Shown here in pieces: positions 45,913-56,489 of a stretch of 64,000 nucleotides of DNA. The position numbers and the translations under genes are program-made. Each line of letters begins with the position of its first letter. The first letter of the stretch is position 1. A model generated the notes under the pieces. That model was not told the origin of the DNA. It did no database searches and worked only from the letters and a program-made list of their open reading frames with translations. The stretch covers positions 248,001 to 312,000 of the forward strand of contig JAIQDT010003856.1 in the NCBI GenBank assembly GCA_021521415.1, written 5' to 3'. The DNA is from Bidens hawaiensis (Eukaryota > Streptophyta > Magnoliopsida > Asterales > Asteraceae).

Positions 45913-47994
45913 CTACGAATCTGATGAGACTGGACTTGCAACAGAAATTTTCACACTTGAAACAGGCGAACTTGTTTCGCCTTTACTAACAATTGGTTCT
46001 TTACTCGAAACCTTAATTGGAACTGTCTGAGGAACTTCAAAATCAACAGATTTCTGAACACTAGGGTTATAAGTATAATTGTGGTTATAAGGTGGTGGAA
46101 CCTCGTGATAACCAATTCCTCCCTTCTTCGCAGAGGTACCTTGATCACTAACAAGGTGATCAAGAATAGCTGAGGAATTTCTGAACTGCTCAAGTTTTCG
46201 GTTCAGTTCCACCACTTTCACCTGGTGGTCAGCAATCTGTTTTTCTCGTTCAGCAATAAGTTTGGTCTTTTCTTCCAAAACCTCATAACTTAGATCTATC
46301 ACTTCAATTTTTTCAGCAAGTTTTGTTTTTAAGCTTTTAACATCTTTTTCACACGCTTTTATTTTAATTTTGTAACTGTTCTCTCTTGCTTTCATAAAGT
46401 GATGATCTTCTTTAAGAGTTTTAAATTCAGCATCTAAACGAACATACTGATCAGTTATGGTAGCAAGTTGCTCAGACAAGTTCTCACATTTAGTACATAT
46501 AGGTTTAGAACATACCTCGGAGGACTGGTCCGTGAGATCTGCCATGAAAGCTTTTTCCTCTCCAGTAGCTTTCACTTCTCCGGTGACCTTCTCACATTTT
46601 TCATTCTCAACCTTAGCCATATTTTCCTGCTCAAAAGTTTCATCCGAATGCAGGTTCCAGTTGTATTCACCTGCTTCTCTAGACATCATGGCACTGAAAT
46701 CTTTACTACTCCCATTGTACTGTGCAGACCTGCCTTGACCACGTTCAACTCTCTCATTTCTGCACTCTTTAGCAAAATGGCCGTTTTGTTGACAGTTATA
46801 GCACCTCACCTTAGTCTTGTCGAACCCAGGCCTGCCACCAACAAACTTTCTCCCTGTCTTCCTCATAAACCTCTTCACCCTCCTCACAATCATGGCCATT
46901 TGCCATTGTAGATCCATCTCTTCCATATCATCAGCATCTATTTGGTCATAGTCTTCATCCAGCATCGCTGGATCAACAACCTTCCCTTGGATATAGTTCT
47001 CATATGAAGCAATAAACGAAGCATAGAGGCCAAAATGCTCTTCAGCAGATTTGACGCTCATTGGCATCTTAGAGTAGTTATTGCTTGAAGAACTTGAAGA
47101 GCCACTACTCTGGCTTGCTGTCTGTTTAGTACCACTTGATCCACCGGCTACAAAGCAAACATCCCCATTTGAGTTTACTGACACATGCCCCTCATGTGAA
47201 GACTTGGCACCCGACTCGCCTTTCGTGTAGTAGGCGGCAGAATCAGTCTTTGAACTTGAATTGGAGTTTACTTTAGCACCGTACATGCCTGGATCTTGAA
47301 CCTGATCCATAGATGTTTCTTTTCTTACCATATTAAGCTCAAAAGTTCTGAGCTTGTTGACAGTGGTTTCAAGATCATAAGTAGGGAAGTCCTTGTCTTC
47401 CCTCATCAGTACAGTATACATCTCCCATTTTGGTGGGAGGGCATCGAGAAGCTTCTCAACTATTTCTTCTTCTCGGTAGGAAATATAACAGTTGCTCAGC
47501 TCAGTCATTAGATGATAATATCGGGTGATAATATCATCTAGAGATTCGTTCTTCAAAATTTTGAAGACGGAAAACTGAGTTTTGAGCAATTTGATTTTTG
47601 AAGCTCGAATTCCTACATTCCCTTCAAATCTGTTCTCAAGAGCTTCCCAAAGCTCTCTAGCTGATGTGTATTTTCTGAATGTATGGAGGATCTCCTGTGG
47701 AAGAGCCATTGTGATTGCAGCATGGGCCTTGCTCTCGGCCTCATACATCTTCTTCTCTTCCTCTTCCATCTTACTGTACTTTTTGATCTGGTCCCTACCT
47801 TCGTACTTCATTACAGGTGGAATATAGCCATCTTGGATGCACACCCACATTTTCGCATCCTGGTACTTTACATATTGGATGAACCGATCCTTCCATGCGA
47901 CAAAATCGGTTCCCTTCAGCAACCTTGGGGCCTTTGTAGCTGACCCCGCTTCAACTTCCATCTTAACAAGCTCCGAGATGTTGATCGACGACAT
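45913..47994 (-). CDS. gag: Element D Gag (693 aa)
   Basis: Open from ATG 47994 to a TAG at 45913-45915. Residues 1-250 hold the copia capsid domain (LLKGTDFVAWKDRFIQYVKY, ALPQEILHTFRKYTSARELW, ALENRFEGNVGIRASKIKLL). A Ser-rich linker with QSSGSSSSSSNNYSK follows. The CCHC knuckle CYNCQQNGHFAKEC is at about residue 398. The C-terminal third is a long coiled coil (NLSEQLATITDQYVRLDAEF, ELNRKLEQFRNSS). Such long coiled-coil C-termini occur in Sirevirus Gags. The TAG is followed in frame by pol, so the stop could be a nonsense change in a former gag-pol or a natural readthrough point. A GGCGAAC..GTTTCGCC motif lies within the gene at about 45964-45981. Confidence 0.85.
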   Translation of the reverse strand: MSSINISELVKMEVEAGSATKAPRLLKGTDFVAWKDRFIQYVKYQDAKMWVCIQDGYIPPVMKYEGRDQIKKYSKMEEEEKKMYEAESKAHAAITMALPQEILHTFRKYTSARELWEALENRFEGNVGIRASKIKLLKTQFSVFKILKNESLDDIITRYYHLMTELSNCYISYREEEIVEKLLDALPPKWEMYTVLMREDKDFPTYDLETTVNKLRTFELNMVRKETSMDQVQDPGMYGAKVNSNSSSKTDSAAYYTKGESGAKSSHEGHVSVNSNGDVCFVAGGSSGTKQTASQSSGSSSSSSNNYSKMPMSVKSAEEHFGLYASFIASYENYIQGKVVDPAMLDEDYDQIDADDMEEMDLQWQMAMIVRRVKRFMRKTGRKFVGGRPGFDKTKVRCYNCQQNGHFAKECRNERVERGQGRSAQYNGSSKDFSAMMSREAGEYNWNLHSDETFEQENMAKVENEKCEKVTGEVKATGEEKAFMADLTDQSSEVCSKPICTKCENLSEQLATITDQYVRLDAEFKTLKEDHHFMKARENSYKIKIKACEKDVKSLKTKLAEKIEVIDLSYEVLEEKTKLIAEREKQIADHQVKVVELNRKLEQFRNSSAILDHLVSDQGTSAKKGGIGYHEVPPPYNHNYTYNPSVQKSVDFEVPQTVPIKVSSKEPIVSKGETSSPVSSVKISVASPVSSDS

Positions 47995-48509
47995 CCTTCT
48001 TGAAGAGAAGAAACCTGAAAAATAAATTTTTTTTTATTTAATAAAGTACTGTAGGCGAAGTTAAGAATAACTTCGCTTAAGTAATAACTTCGCTGGATCT
48101 TTCTTAAATTCGCGTGACTGTGCGAAGTTGAGAATAACTTTGCTTAGGGTGAGCGAACTTAGGAAGTAGGCGAACTTGAAGAGAACTTCGCTGAGTTAGG
48201 CGAACTTGAAAAAGTAGGCGAAGTTGTGAATAACTTCGCCCCTCCTTATATCTTCGCCGAAACCCTACGTATCCTGACGGCAACTTCGCCTGATGAACAA
48301 CAACTTCGCCTGACGAACAACACAGTTTCTGCAGATCTGTAAAAAGGATTTTAACGAGGTTTTTGACGGTTTAAAGGCTTTAACACTGGTAGGAGGTTAG
48401 AATGAGCAAAACACCGAAAACACGTCCCGCGAAAAGTCGAAACGGGACGAATTCTACACCCGCGTGAATATCCCGAACCACACAATCGAGCAAAAGCTCT
48501 GATACCAAT
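47995..48509 (-). promoter_or_regulatory. Element D leader, motif cluster and primer-binding site
   Basis: Positions 48050-48310 hold about a dozen copies of GGCGAAGTT or its complement AACTTCGCC (variants GGCGAACTT), mixed in orientation. The primer site is at 48496-48507 on the minus strand (TGGTATCAGAGC, Met type), three bases from the LTR. Confidence 0.85.
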
Positions 48510-48919
48510 TGTAGGTTCCCTGGACGGATCTCACGAGATATCTCGATATACACAGGTGTGGAATCCCTGTGTAGATCGTTACGGACGCAGAACACAAATC
48601 ACACGAACACACGTCAAACACACGTTATATATTAGCTCAAACACACGTGACGAATATCACAGTTACAGACACGTTACAGCTGAATAACCAGACAAACGAA
48701 CCCTCGAACAACCTAAACCGATCTCACTTAAACAAGCCGTAACATCTAATATAAATACACGACAACTTCGCCTCAGGCGAAGTTGTCCATAACTTCGCTT
48801 GTTCAACAAGTTCGCCTAGGCGAACTTGTTGACAACTTCGCTTGAACAAAAACATAAATAACATTACAGACTCGATTACAGACACTAGACTATGAACTAC
48901 TGACATTTATGCACCAACA
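48510..48919 (-). repeat. Element D 5' LTR, 410 bp
   Basis: Same length as the other copy with about 6 substitutions by eye (for example at 48558, 48583 and 48587). The 30-bp palindrome recurs unchanged at 48803-48832. Confidence 0.92.
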
Positions 48920-49563
48920 ACAAGCAATGAAAAGTATTGGTAAAAGAATCGAATATCCTACCTTGGTTACCTAAGGATCCTAGATCCTACCCTTTCGGAT
49001 CCACTTTTTGGGAAGGTCGGGTCCACCCAGAATGGAATCCCTTTTTACAAAGAAAAATTGATTCTTCCAAAGTGTGTCATTCTGAGTAACCTTGGAGATG
49101 GGAATCACTTGATGAGGTTCGATTTGAAAACAAAACGTTTGGAACCATGGGTAACTAGGTTGTACAGGTATGCTAACTCCGCTAAGACGAACTCGACACG
49201 CTTCTCTTCGATTATTCTCTCTATGGTATGAAGAACTCTCCACAACATCGGCATGGTTTGGACGTAACTGATTCCTGTTAAGGTGAAGAATCATTGGGTG
49301 AAGTCAGGAAAGGGATACTTGAAATCTATTAGAAATGGTTGGGCCGGAAAACAAACCCAGTTGGTATATTTACAATCACTGCGGGTTGTGGATTCGAAGG
49401 GTCGAAAAACGGCGCTCGGCGGGAAAAGTGAACGTATATTATCAATCTCCGGATCCGTAAACTTACAGATCTTGGAGGATGGGGCTACGAGGATACCTTG
49501 CGAGTAGAGTTCGTCGGGGTCGGTATGCTCAGCAGAGGAAGAAGATACAGAAATAGAAGACAT
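48920..49563 (-). pseudogene. Element B antisense gene, exon 1 and start of intron 1
   Basis: ATG at 49563 begins MSSISVSSSSAEHTDPDELY, then FTDPEIDNIRSLFPPSAVFR and NWVCFPAQPFLIDFKYPFPD; after a frame change near 49290 the second frame (49294-48980) has NDTLWKNQFFFVKRDSILGG and DLPKKWIRKGRI. This domain order matches A's exon 1 (63952-63411). The donor is near 48990-48965, and the acceptor TTGTGTAG lies at 36611 once D is removed. A possible TATA on this strand is TTATAACC at about 49613-49621. The product is of unknown function. Confidence 0.7.
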
Positions 49564-49773
49564 GATTGAGGGAAAAGAGAAAGAAGGATACCTGAATTAC
49601 AGCTGAATGTGTGGTTATAAGAGGGTTATGATCATCGCACATATAGGCGGCGTATAATTATGGTTTATTGTTAATAACTCTCTGACACACATCTAATCAT
49701 CTTCTTTTTTACAGGTATTTTAAATTCAAAATGACAGTTGTGTTACACAATCACCCGCCATTTTGGGGGCAAT
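49564..49773 (+). other. Element B sequence between antisense gene and 3' LTR, with polypurine tract
   Basis: Noncoding; CCATTTTGGGGGCAAT at 49758-49773 is the purine tract before the LTR. On the minus strand this is the upstream region of the antisense gene, so it may hold that gene's promoter. Confidence 0.7.
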
Positions 49774-50685
49774 TGTTAGGGCATGAATTTTATGCTGAGG
49801 ATCCATTATCCTTGACTATCTTATGGATAGATTATCCTTAAGATATGTTTCAAGTTATGAAGGATCAAGGATCCTCGGTATTACTTATTTACTAATGATT
49901 GCGTTTGAATGGTGATGTGTTAGACAGGTATAACGACTTTTTGACTCGGTCAACTAAATGTTACGCTACAAGGAACCTGCAGCACATGGTCAAGACTGAA
50001 GACTAAGCTAGTGGGAGAAGTGGCGGATTTATAGGACTTCCTGTCGAGTCACCAATAACTGAGTACTAAGGATATATCATTCTTGAAGACATACTTGGAT
50101 CAATTATCCTTCTAAAGAAGTCTATAGCTGATTCTGGATCCAAGATCCTTAGTCAACATTGCTATTAATGGATGATTATCATACGAAGACTGATGTTTAA
50201 TAACAGCAACGGCTCCTAGACTAAGTCTACCACTTATTTCTTTAATGCGCTTCTATAAGAACGTGGTCAAAGAACACGTTGGAGAAGAGTGGAAGACTAG
50301 AGGATTAATAGGACATAGTTGTTAGTTAGTTAATTTCTTTTTATATATTGAGTTGTGATCAACGTTAGGCATATACACATACGCACTCACTAGTTTTACA
50401 ACAGCAAGGTTTAGCTCACGAGTTCTCTGTAATCTCACTCACACTTAGCTTTATTGTAATCGTTGATCAACAACTCCCTTTTTTGATTAACAAATTGGTG
50501 ATCGATGAGTTGTCATCACCTGTGGTTTTTTTCCTTTAATCTGAACAAGGTTAAAAGGTTTTTCCTCGCAACAAATCGCTGTGTTCATCCCAATTTCGTT
50601 CATATATTCATCATTATCAATTTAGCACTAAACCTCACATAACAGATTTGGATACATTATCCTTAGTTGATTTTTATCCAAAACA
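49774..50685 (+). repeat. Element B 3' LTR, 912 bp
   Basis: Matches 27298-28222 with about 35 substitutions by eye. It lacks 13 bp (CACACACTGTAAC-like) present near 28001-28013. Followed by the GTTAG duplication and the continuation of A's RT. Confidence 0.92.
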
Positions 50686-51754
50686 GTTAGCTAATGTTGT
50701 GGTTGTTTAAAAAAAGAATGGAAAGCGGAGGGTATGTCGATTTCACAGATTTAAACAAGGCATGTCCCAAGGATCCTTTCCCATTAACACACATAGACTC
50801 CATGGTGGGTTGAGATGCTTACTTTTATGGATGCTTCCTCTGGATTTCAACAAATTCAGATGGAACCATCTGATCAAGAAGACACAACATTCATGTCTCC
50901 TACTGGAATATATTGCTATAATGCCATGCCTTTTGGACTAAGAAATGCAGGTGCGACCTATCAACGCTTAGTCAACATGATGTTTAAAGATCAACTATGG
51001 AAAACCATGGAAGTATATATAGACGACATGGTAGTCAAATCCAAGATGGCTGAAGATCATCTTAAAGACTTGGAAGTAGCCTTCGACATCCTCAACCAAT
51101 ATAACATGAAACTCAACCCATCCAAATGCAATTTTGGTGTTAATGAGAGAAAGTTTCCTGGTTATATGGTCACTAAGAGGGGAATAGAGGCTAGCCTGGA
51201 ACAGATAAAGGCCATCATCAACTTGAAGTCACCTGTGAATGCCAAAGACGTGCAAAGGTTAACAGGAAGGATTGCAGCCTTGAATAGGTTCATCTCCCGA
51301 TCTTCGGAGAAGTGTAAGGATTTTTTTGATATCCTTAGAAAGAATAAAATGTTCGATTGGACGGAGTAACATGAGGCTGCACTCAAAGCCTTGAAGGATT
51401 ACATATCCTCCGCACCAACATTAATGAAGCCGATAGACGGTGAACCCCTATCCTTGTACCTAGCTATCTCAGGAAATGCTATAAGTGTTGTCCTTGTAAT
51501 GGATCATGAAGGGAAACAACATCCTGTTTATTATGTAAGTAAAAGTCTTCTAGATGTTGAAGCCAGGTACTCTTATTTAAAAAAATTAATTCTTGCACTA
51601 ATAATGGCTTCCACTAAGTTAAGACATTACTTTGAAACTCATACTATAATTGTGAAAACTAACTATCCTATCAAGAATGTTCTTAGAAAACCAGAGATGT
51701 CAAGTAGGATGGCAAAATGGGCTGTAAAGCTGAGTGCATACGACATCCAATATG
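50686..51754 (+). pseudogene. Element A reverse transcriptase (continued) and RNase H
   Basis: LANVVVV after the B insertion resumes RT, with a shift at about 50705-50815. The frame 50815-51366 carries MLTFMDASSGFQQIQM (first catalytic Asp), MPFGLRNAGATYQRLVNMMF and YIDD, so both catalytic motifs are intact. A stop at 51367-51369 is followed by RNase H (51370-51754) with KQHPVYYVSKSLLDVEARYS and RMAKWAVKLSAYDIQY, where element C cuts it. Confidence 0.88.
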
Positions 51755-52180
51755 TGTAAGGCCCCATTCCCGGTGCCTCACTTTAACGTCGGATTTACTC
51801 ATAAACGCAGTTCTACAAATCAGAGTTTATTAAAACTTTCGCGGAAATGTTAACTTTAATCATTTGATACAAAACATTTGATCTTTTCGTTAAAACATAA
51901 TATTCAACATCTTATTTAAATAATCATTTAAATTCCATCTTCAGATGCCAGCCATTCAATCCATGCCATGTGCATCCGCGTGCCATATCAATAAACATAT
52001 TCACCTGCGTGCATACTAAAAGTCAGCTACGCTGAGTGAGTTCTAGTTAATCAGGCGACATACAATACATACACATATCTTACATACACACATATCTTAA
52101 CCTTGTATAATATCCATAAGAGGAACGTCACATAATATCTATTAAAAGAACTATTACTATTACCCCTACTATTTATATTT

Positions 52181-52425
52181 TCCATAGAAGGACACTCTCT
52201 ATATATATTCTCCATAGAAGGAACATCCTATATACTTCCATAGAAGGAACACTATGCTTTCCATTAAAGGAACACTATACTTTCCATCAAAGGAACACTA
52301 GGCTTTCCATTAAAGGAACACTATGCTTTCCATAAAAGGAACACGGGGCTTTCCATTAAAGGAACACTATGCTTTCCATTAAAGGAACACTCTATATATT
52401 ATCCGTAGAGGGAACTCTATACATA
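52181..52425 (-). repeat. 23-bp tandem array in C LTR
   Basis: About ten imperfect copies of GCTTTCCATTAAAGGAACACTAT (plus-strand reading). The same array is at about 57335-57590 in the other LTR with one extra unit. Confidence 0.88.
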
Positions 52426-53099
52426 ATTTATTATTTAATATCCATATAAGGAGACAATCTCTATTCTTGGCAATACATGCAATATCCGAAGATCGTTCAC
52501 GTATCGACAAGCAATCACCCTTACATTACATACAATATTCATATCTTTATTTATAATCTTACAGTACGTGCAATATCCGAAGATCGTTCACGTATCGACA
52601 AGCAATTATTTGTATCTATCACATATATCATACATGGCATACACTTATCATTTAAGTTAAGTGTATTAACTATCACATCGAGTATGCACACAGCCCCGAA
52701 AACATAATAAGGAATGGGGCTAGAAACTCACCTGAATTCTTTTACGTTCACTGATAGTAGTTAATCCTTTCTTTAGCTGGCATGGCTAACTGTATAACGA
52801 TTACGTGTATCAATCAACTATCATTTTCCATGTCGTACTTTTAGTCTAATTATAACCCTCCACGAACGTGGTCCGGGGGCAGCGCCCTCTGGCAGCGGGG
52901 TTCTATGGTTGACAGCCCCTAGCAGGGTCCAAGGGGCAGAGCCCCTGGCTGCCCTAATTCATTAACTGTCTTAATACATTTTCCTTTAGAATTTTAAATT
53001 ATTTTCTAATTCGCTAACTCCTTAACCCAAACGAATTTAGCCCAATTTGTTAGCTAATTCGTTACTTTCATAATCTAGTTCGTTAAATGGATTCATCAT

Positions 53100-53300
53100 C
53101 TGATCATCATCTGGTTCGTCCCATGATTCGTTACCATATCATAACGAATTGGTTGAATAACGAATCACTTGATTCTTTATCTTTCCATAGCGAACTAGCG
53201 GGTAATGAATCACTTGATTCGTTATCTTAGCATAACCTAGTTCGTTATTTGAATATAGCGAAGGGGGTGAATAACGAATCACTTGATTCGTTATCTAATC
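53100..53300 (-). repeat. Cluster of AACGAATCA / TGATTCGTT inverted motifs in C LTR
   Basis: Several copies of GAATAACGAATCACTTGATT with its inverted half, GATTCGTTATC, occur here and at 58255-58450 in the other LTR. Each forms a 9-bp stem with a 2-nt centre. Confidence 0.8.
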
Positions 53301-53851
53301 CAGACTTTGACTCAGGGTAGAAGTCAAAATTGCCAAGAACAGCAATTAGTCAACAGACCCCGTAAATCTGCAATTAACCTTCGATACTCAACGAAACAAC
53401 ACAAATTTGGTATAATTAGATTCGTATTCTCAGCGCCTACAAACCCTAACCCTTTCTTCGTCCAAATATTTATGTTTATGGGGTGCGATTTAGGCATATA
53501 TGTTACGGGTCTTCATACTAACAATTAGCCTATCAAACTGTAATGGATTTCAGTGGGGTTTGCTTTGTTAGGTTCGTTTTTATCATATGTATACAGATCT
53601 AAGACTACCTAAATGAATCCGGATCTAAAGGAACGTTTTCTAGTTATAAACGTACCTTAAACGAGTCGGTTTACGAACAAGGTTAAGCCTTGATGTTGTT
53701 TTGGTTCTTCACGACGATCTAGCACCAACGGGTTTGGGTTTCCACCTTCGAATCTTGGCTCGGGTTATAGGATGGTGTTTGTGTGTGTTTATCAAGGTGT
53801 AGGCTATGGTGTAGATTTGGATAAAAATGGAAAGGATTAGGGTTTATGGGG

Positions 53852-53859
53852 TATTTATA
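53852..53859 (-). promoter_or_regulatory. Putative TATA box of C LTR
   Basis: TATAAATA on the minus strand in GGGAGTATAAATACCCC context; the copy in the 5' LTR, at 59008-59015, would drive transcription of the element. Confidence 0.55.
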
Positions 53860-53987
53860 CTCCCTTAATCCCATGGACCTAAGGCCCATCTTTCCCTTTT
53901 GGTCCGTAATTAATTCCATCTAAAAGCCTACTTATCCTATCATATTTTATTATTATTATTAACCGAACGGAAAATTGGTATGTTACA

Positions 53988-54007
53988 AGTCTTCCCTCCT
54001 TAAAGAG
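53988..54007 (-). promoter_or_regulatory. Polypurine tract of C
   Basis: On the minus strand CTTTAAGGAGGGAAGACT adjoins the LTR, almost identical to element F's tract. Confidence 0.85.
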
Positions 54008-54462
54008 GTTTTGTCTCCGAAACCTAGCTTATTCCTTGTAGGAGGAACACTTCTTGCATTCACGCACTTTCTTGGATCGTCTTTGCTTTATGGGTCACCC
54101 TTCTTACTCCTGACTTGCAGTTACCAAGCTGTGTTCATGTGCTTTAGCTATTTAAGGTAACTTATCCATGAGACCCTCGATGTTACAAGTCTCGTTTTGT
54201 CCTTCCAAGGGACCATGTTTCGTTCTACTTAACACTATCGACTAAAATAACATTTATCGCAACACAATAATCATTCATAACCAAAATCAACTCATAACAG
54301 TTTCTTAGCATAATTAATTCAGACAACTCCAGTCTAAACTTTAAAATAATACATAAAAACACACGTTAAGTCATTGATAATTAAAACACATATTAAAACT
54401 TATGGCTAGTAACTAGCCTTCTTGAACGGTCTTTCTAGGCATAATGAGGAAACTGTTAAACC

Positions 54463-55653
54463 TTAAGCATTCTTCTCTGCTTCATGTCCTTCCTTCGGCT
54501 TCCTGCAATCCCTTGCTAGGTGTCCACGCCCTCCACAGTTGTGACACCTATGATGATCTTTGAACTCCCAAGAGGAATGTCCTGCTCTTCCACATCTGTA
54601 GCAAACACCTAATCCTAATCTGCACTCTCCCGGGTGTCTCTTCCCACATTCTTCACAAGTGGTGAACTCCTCCTGTCTTGCCTTCTTCCTACGTGGATCC
54701 GCCTCATTGGCTTCATTTGGTTATGGGGTTGGGTTCTTTTTCTTCGGTTTTGTCTTCTCCTCTACACAGGTGGCAAGGTCCTCATAAACCATCTCGGCCA
54801 ATTCCAAGGCCGAGTCAAATGTTGCGGGTTTACTAGCCTTAACCAAAGTGCGAACATTCAACGAAAGTCCTCTTACGTAACACTTGATCCTCTTAGCTTC
54901 GGTGTTCACCATGTTAGGTACCAACCTAGACATACGGTTGAATTCAGTAGTATATTCCCGTTGTGTCATCTTTCCCGCTTTCAAGTTCAGAAATTTCATC
55001 TCCACTCTTTCAACTTCGGTATCAGTGCAGAACCTATTCATCACCAACTCATTTAGATCATTCCATCTCATCGCCTTAACCTCATCCTGACCCTTCCTCT
55101 GCTCAACTGTCTCCCACCAGTACATTGCTTCTTTACCGAATGATTGAGTAGCATAACCCACAGCTTGGTCAGGACGACATTCGCTAATGCGGATAATTTT
55201 ATCCATGGCGGTTATCCATTGAAGAGTGGCGATTGCGTCTTCCAAACCAGTTAGCTTTAGCGAGTCACATCCTTTGAAGGACTTGTAGTTACACCCACCC
55301 CGGCCTCTATTTCCATCATCAACTTTCACAGATCCAGCTTCACCCGAGTCACCATTCTCTCCCTCACCATCTTTCTTACCATTTCCCACTGACCCTTCAA
55401 TAGTTCTCCCATGGCTTCCAGTAGATCTCTCGGGATTCTGGTTCTTCACAGCAGTGACTACAGCTTGAACAATGGCTGCTTGAATCGTAGGGTCAAGTTG
55501 AACCCCTTCGTTGTTGCTCGGGTTTCCTCTAGCTGCGCTTCCTTCGTCTCATGTGTTGGAAGTTGTTTCTACCGAGGGTTGTCGGACAATACGAGGCCTG
55601 CCTCGACTCCCAGTGCGACCTCCAGTGCCAACGATCTCTCTTGCGCTAGCCAT
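54463..55653 (-). pseudogene. gag: Element C second gag-like gene (full-length, two stops)
   Basis: ATG at 55653 begins MASAREIVGTGGRTGSRGRP, as in F's Gag. A TGA at codon 35 (55549-55551) and a TAA at 54721-54723 interrupt an otherwise continuous frame to 54463. The capsid domain is present (AMYWWETVEQ, YTTEFNRMSRLVPNMVN, KRIKCYVRGLS). After the second stop come CEECGKRHPGEC, a damaged knuckle CYRCGRAGHSSWEF (last Cys is Phe) and an intact CHNCGGRGHLARDC. Length without stops would be 396 codons, close to F's 395. Confidence 0.85.
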
Positions 55654-55913
55654 CGTATTCTAAAAGGAAAAAAACGAACGGTGTCTACTAAGACACTCAT
55701 CCTACCATTTAACACCATCGTCTAGTACGACATATTATCATAACATAATAATCATTCATAACCGAACTCAATATATTACACGTCATAGATAAGCATAAGT
55801 TTTAAACCTTAACACAAAACAAGTTCTTAGGAAATCATACTTAAAACAAAATTACACTATTGTCTAAGAAATTATTCCTCCATCGAGCGCTCATATCAGC
55901 AGTCTTTCTTGGC

Positions 55914-56489
55914 CTATGCTCCTATCCCTTTCGCGCCTCCCGCCTTCGTTCCTTTGCACTCCCTTGCCATGTGAATTGGTTTACCGCATATGAAGCATTT
56001 TGGGCGATCAGGGCATTATCAAGAGTAATGTCGACTCCTCCCACACAGATAGCACATGTCCGACCCAGTCCTGCATTCTCCTAGGTGCATTTTTCCGCAC
56101 ACCTTGCATGTTTCCTTGGCCGCCATCTTTGGTGTCTTTTTCTCTGCATACTCCACGACATTTGCAGGCCGTTTGGTTCCTTTCGCCCCTCTCTTATTAT
56201 CATCAACTTTCTTACCGCCTTCCCCTGCCCTCTTGGAGGCCCTTGCATGGCCTTCAATAGACTTGACAGCATGAAATTTCTTTGCTGCAGCAGCCACAAC
56301 GTAGGAAATGGCATATTGAACAACATGATCCAGCTGATACCCTTCATCGCTGCTTGGGACCTGCAGAGTTTCACTTTTCCCCTTTCTCGTGGTAGTAACT
56401 GGTTCTTCAGAAGGTTCCCGGACAACACGTGGCCCACAGGGACGTCCAGTGTGACCTCCCTTACCAACAAACCTTCTTGCTCCTGCCAT
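55914..56489 (-). pseudogene. Element C first gag-like gene, capsid domain missing
   Basis: ATG at 56489 begins MAGARRFVGKGGHTGRPCGP, clearly Gag-like. At about residue 100 the sequence goes from the Gag N-terminus directly to KGTKRPANVVEYAEKKTPKM, which in F lies near residue 305, so the capsid domain is absent. CKVCGKMHLGEC and a broken first knuckle follow, with two stops (TGA TAA) just after CYLCGRSRHYS at 56019-56024. The frame then continues with an intact CFICGKPIHMAREC to 55914. It is nearer the primer site than the other gag, so it would be translated first. Confidence 0.8.

Larger units (their letters stand above)
36620..48919 (-). mobile_element. Element D: 12.3-kb Ty1/copia retrotransposon with a large ORF after pol (Sirevirus-like)
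   Basis: Minus-strand element with 410-bp LTRs (36620-37029 and 48510-48919) beginning TGTAGGTTCCC and ending CACCAACA, and target duplication ACAAG (36615-36619 and 48920-48924). Order in its own sense: LTR, Met-type primer site, leader with motif cluster, gag, pol in copia order (protease, integrase, RT, RNase H), 2.1-kb spacer, 774-aa ORF, purine tract, LTR. The LTRs differ at about 6 of 410 positions. A large gag and an ORF after pol fit Sireviruses, though the LTRs are shorter than usual for them. It lies in intron 1 of B's antisense gene. Confidence 0.93.
27298..50685 (+). mobile_element. Element B: Tat-lineage Ty3 retrotransposon with antisense gene
   Basis: Inserted in A's RT with target duplication GTTAG (27293-27297 and 50686-50690). 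The LTRs (27298-28222 and 49774-50685) begin TGTTAGGGCATG and end AAAACA. Interior: primer site, gag, protease, RT, RNase H, archaeal-type RNase H, integrase (to 34152), noncoding repeats, antisense gene split by D, and purine tract. The LTRs differ by about 35 single changes in 910 bp by eye (near 4 percent) plus a 13-bp gap. Without D its length is about 11.1 kb. All genes carry stops or shifts, consistent with its age. Confidence 0.93.
51755..53987 (-). repeat. Element C 3' LTR, 2233 bp
   Basis: Read on the minus strand it begins TGTAACATACC and ends GGGGCCTTACA. Landmarks: conserved block 52001-52052, 23-bp array 52181-52425, two copies of the ATATCCGAAGATCGTTCACG block (52477-52503, 52564-52593), GC-rich hairpins 52867-52960, AACGAATCA/TGATTCGTT inverted motifs 53100-53300, and a TATA box 53852-53859. 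Confidence 0.92.
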
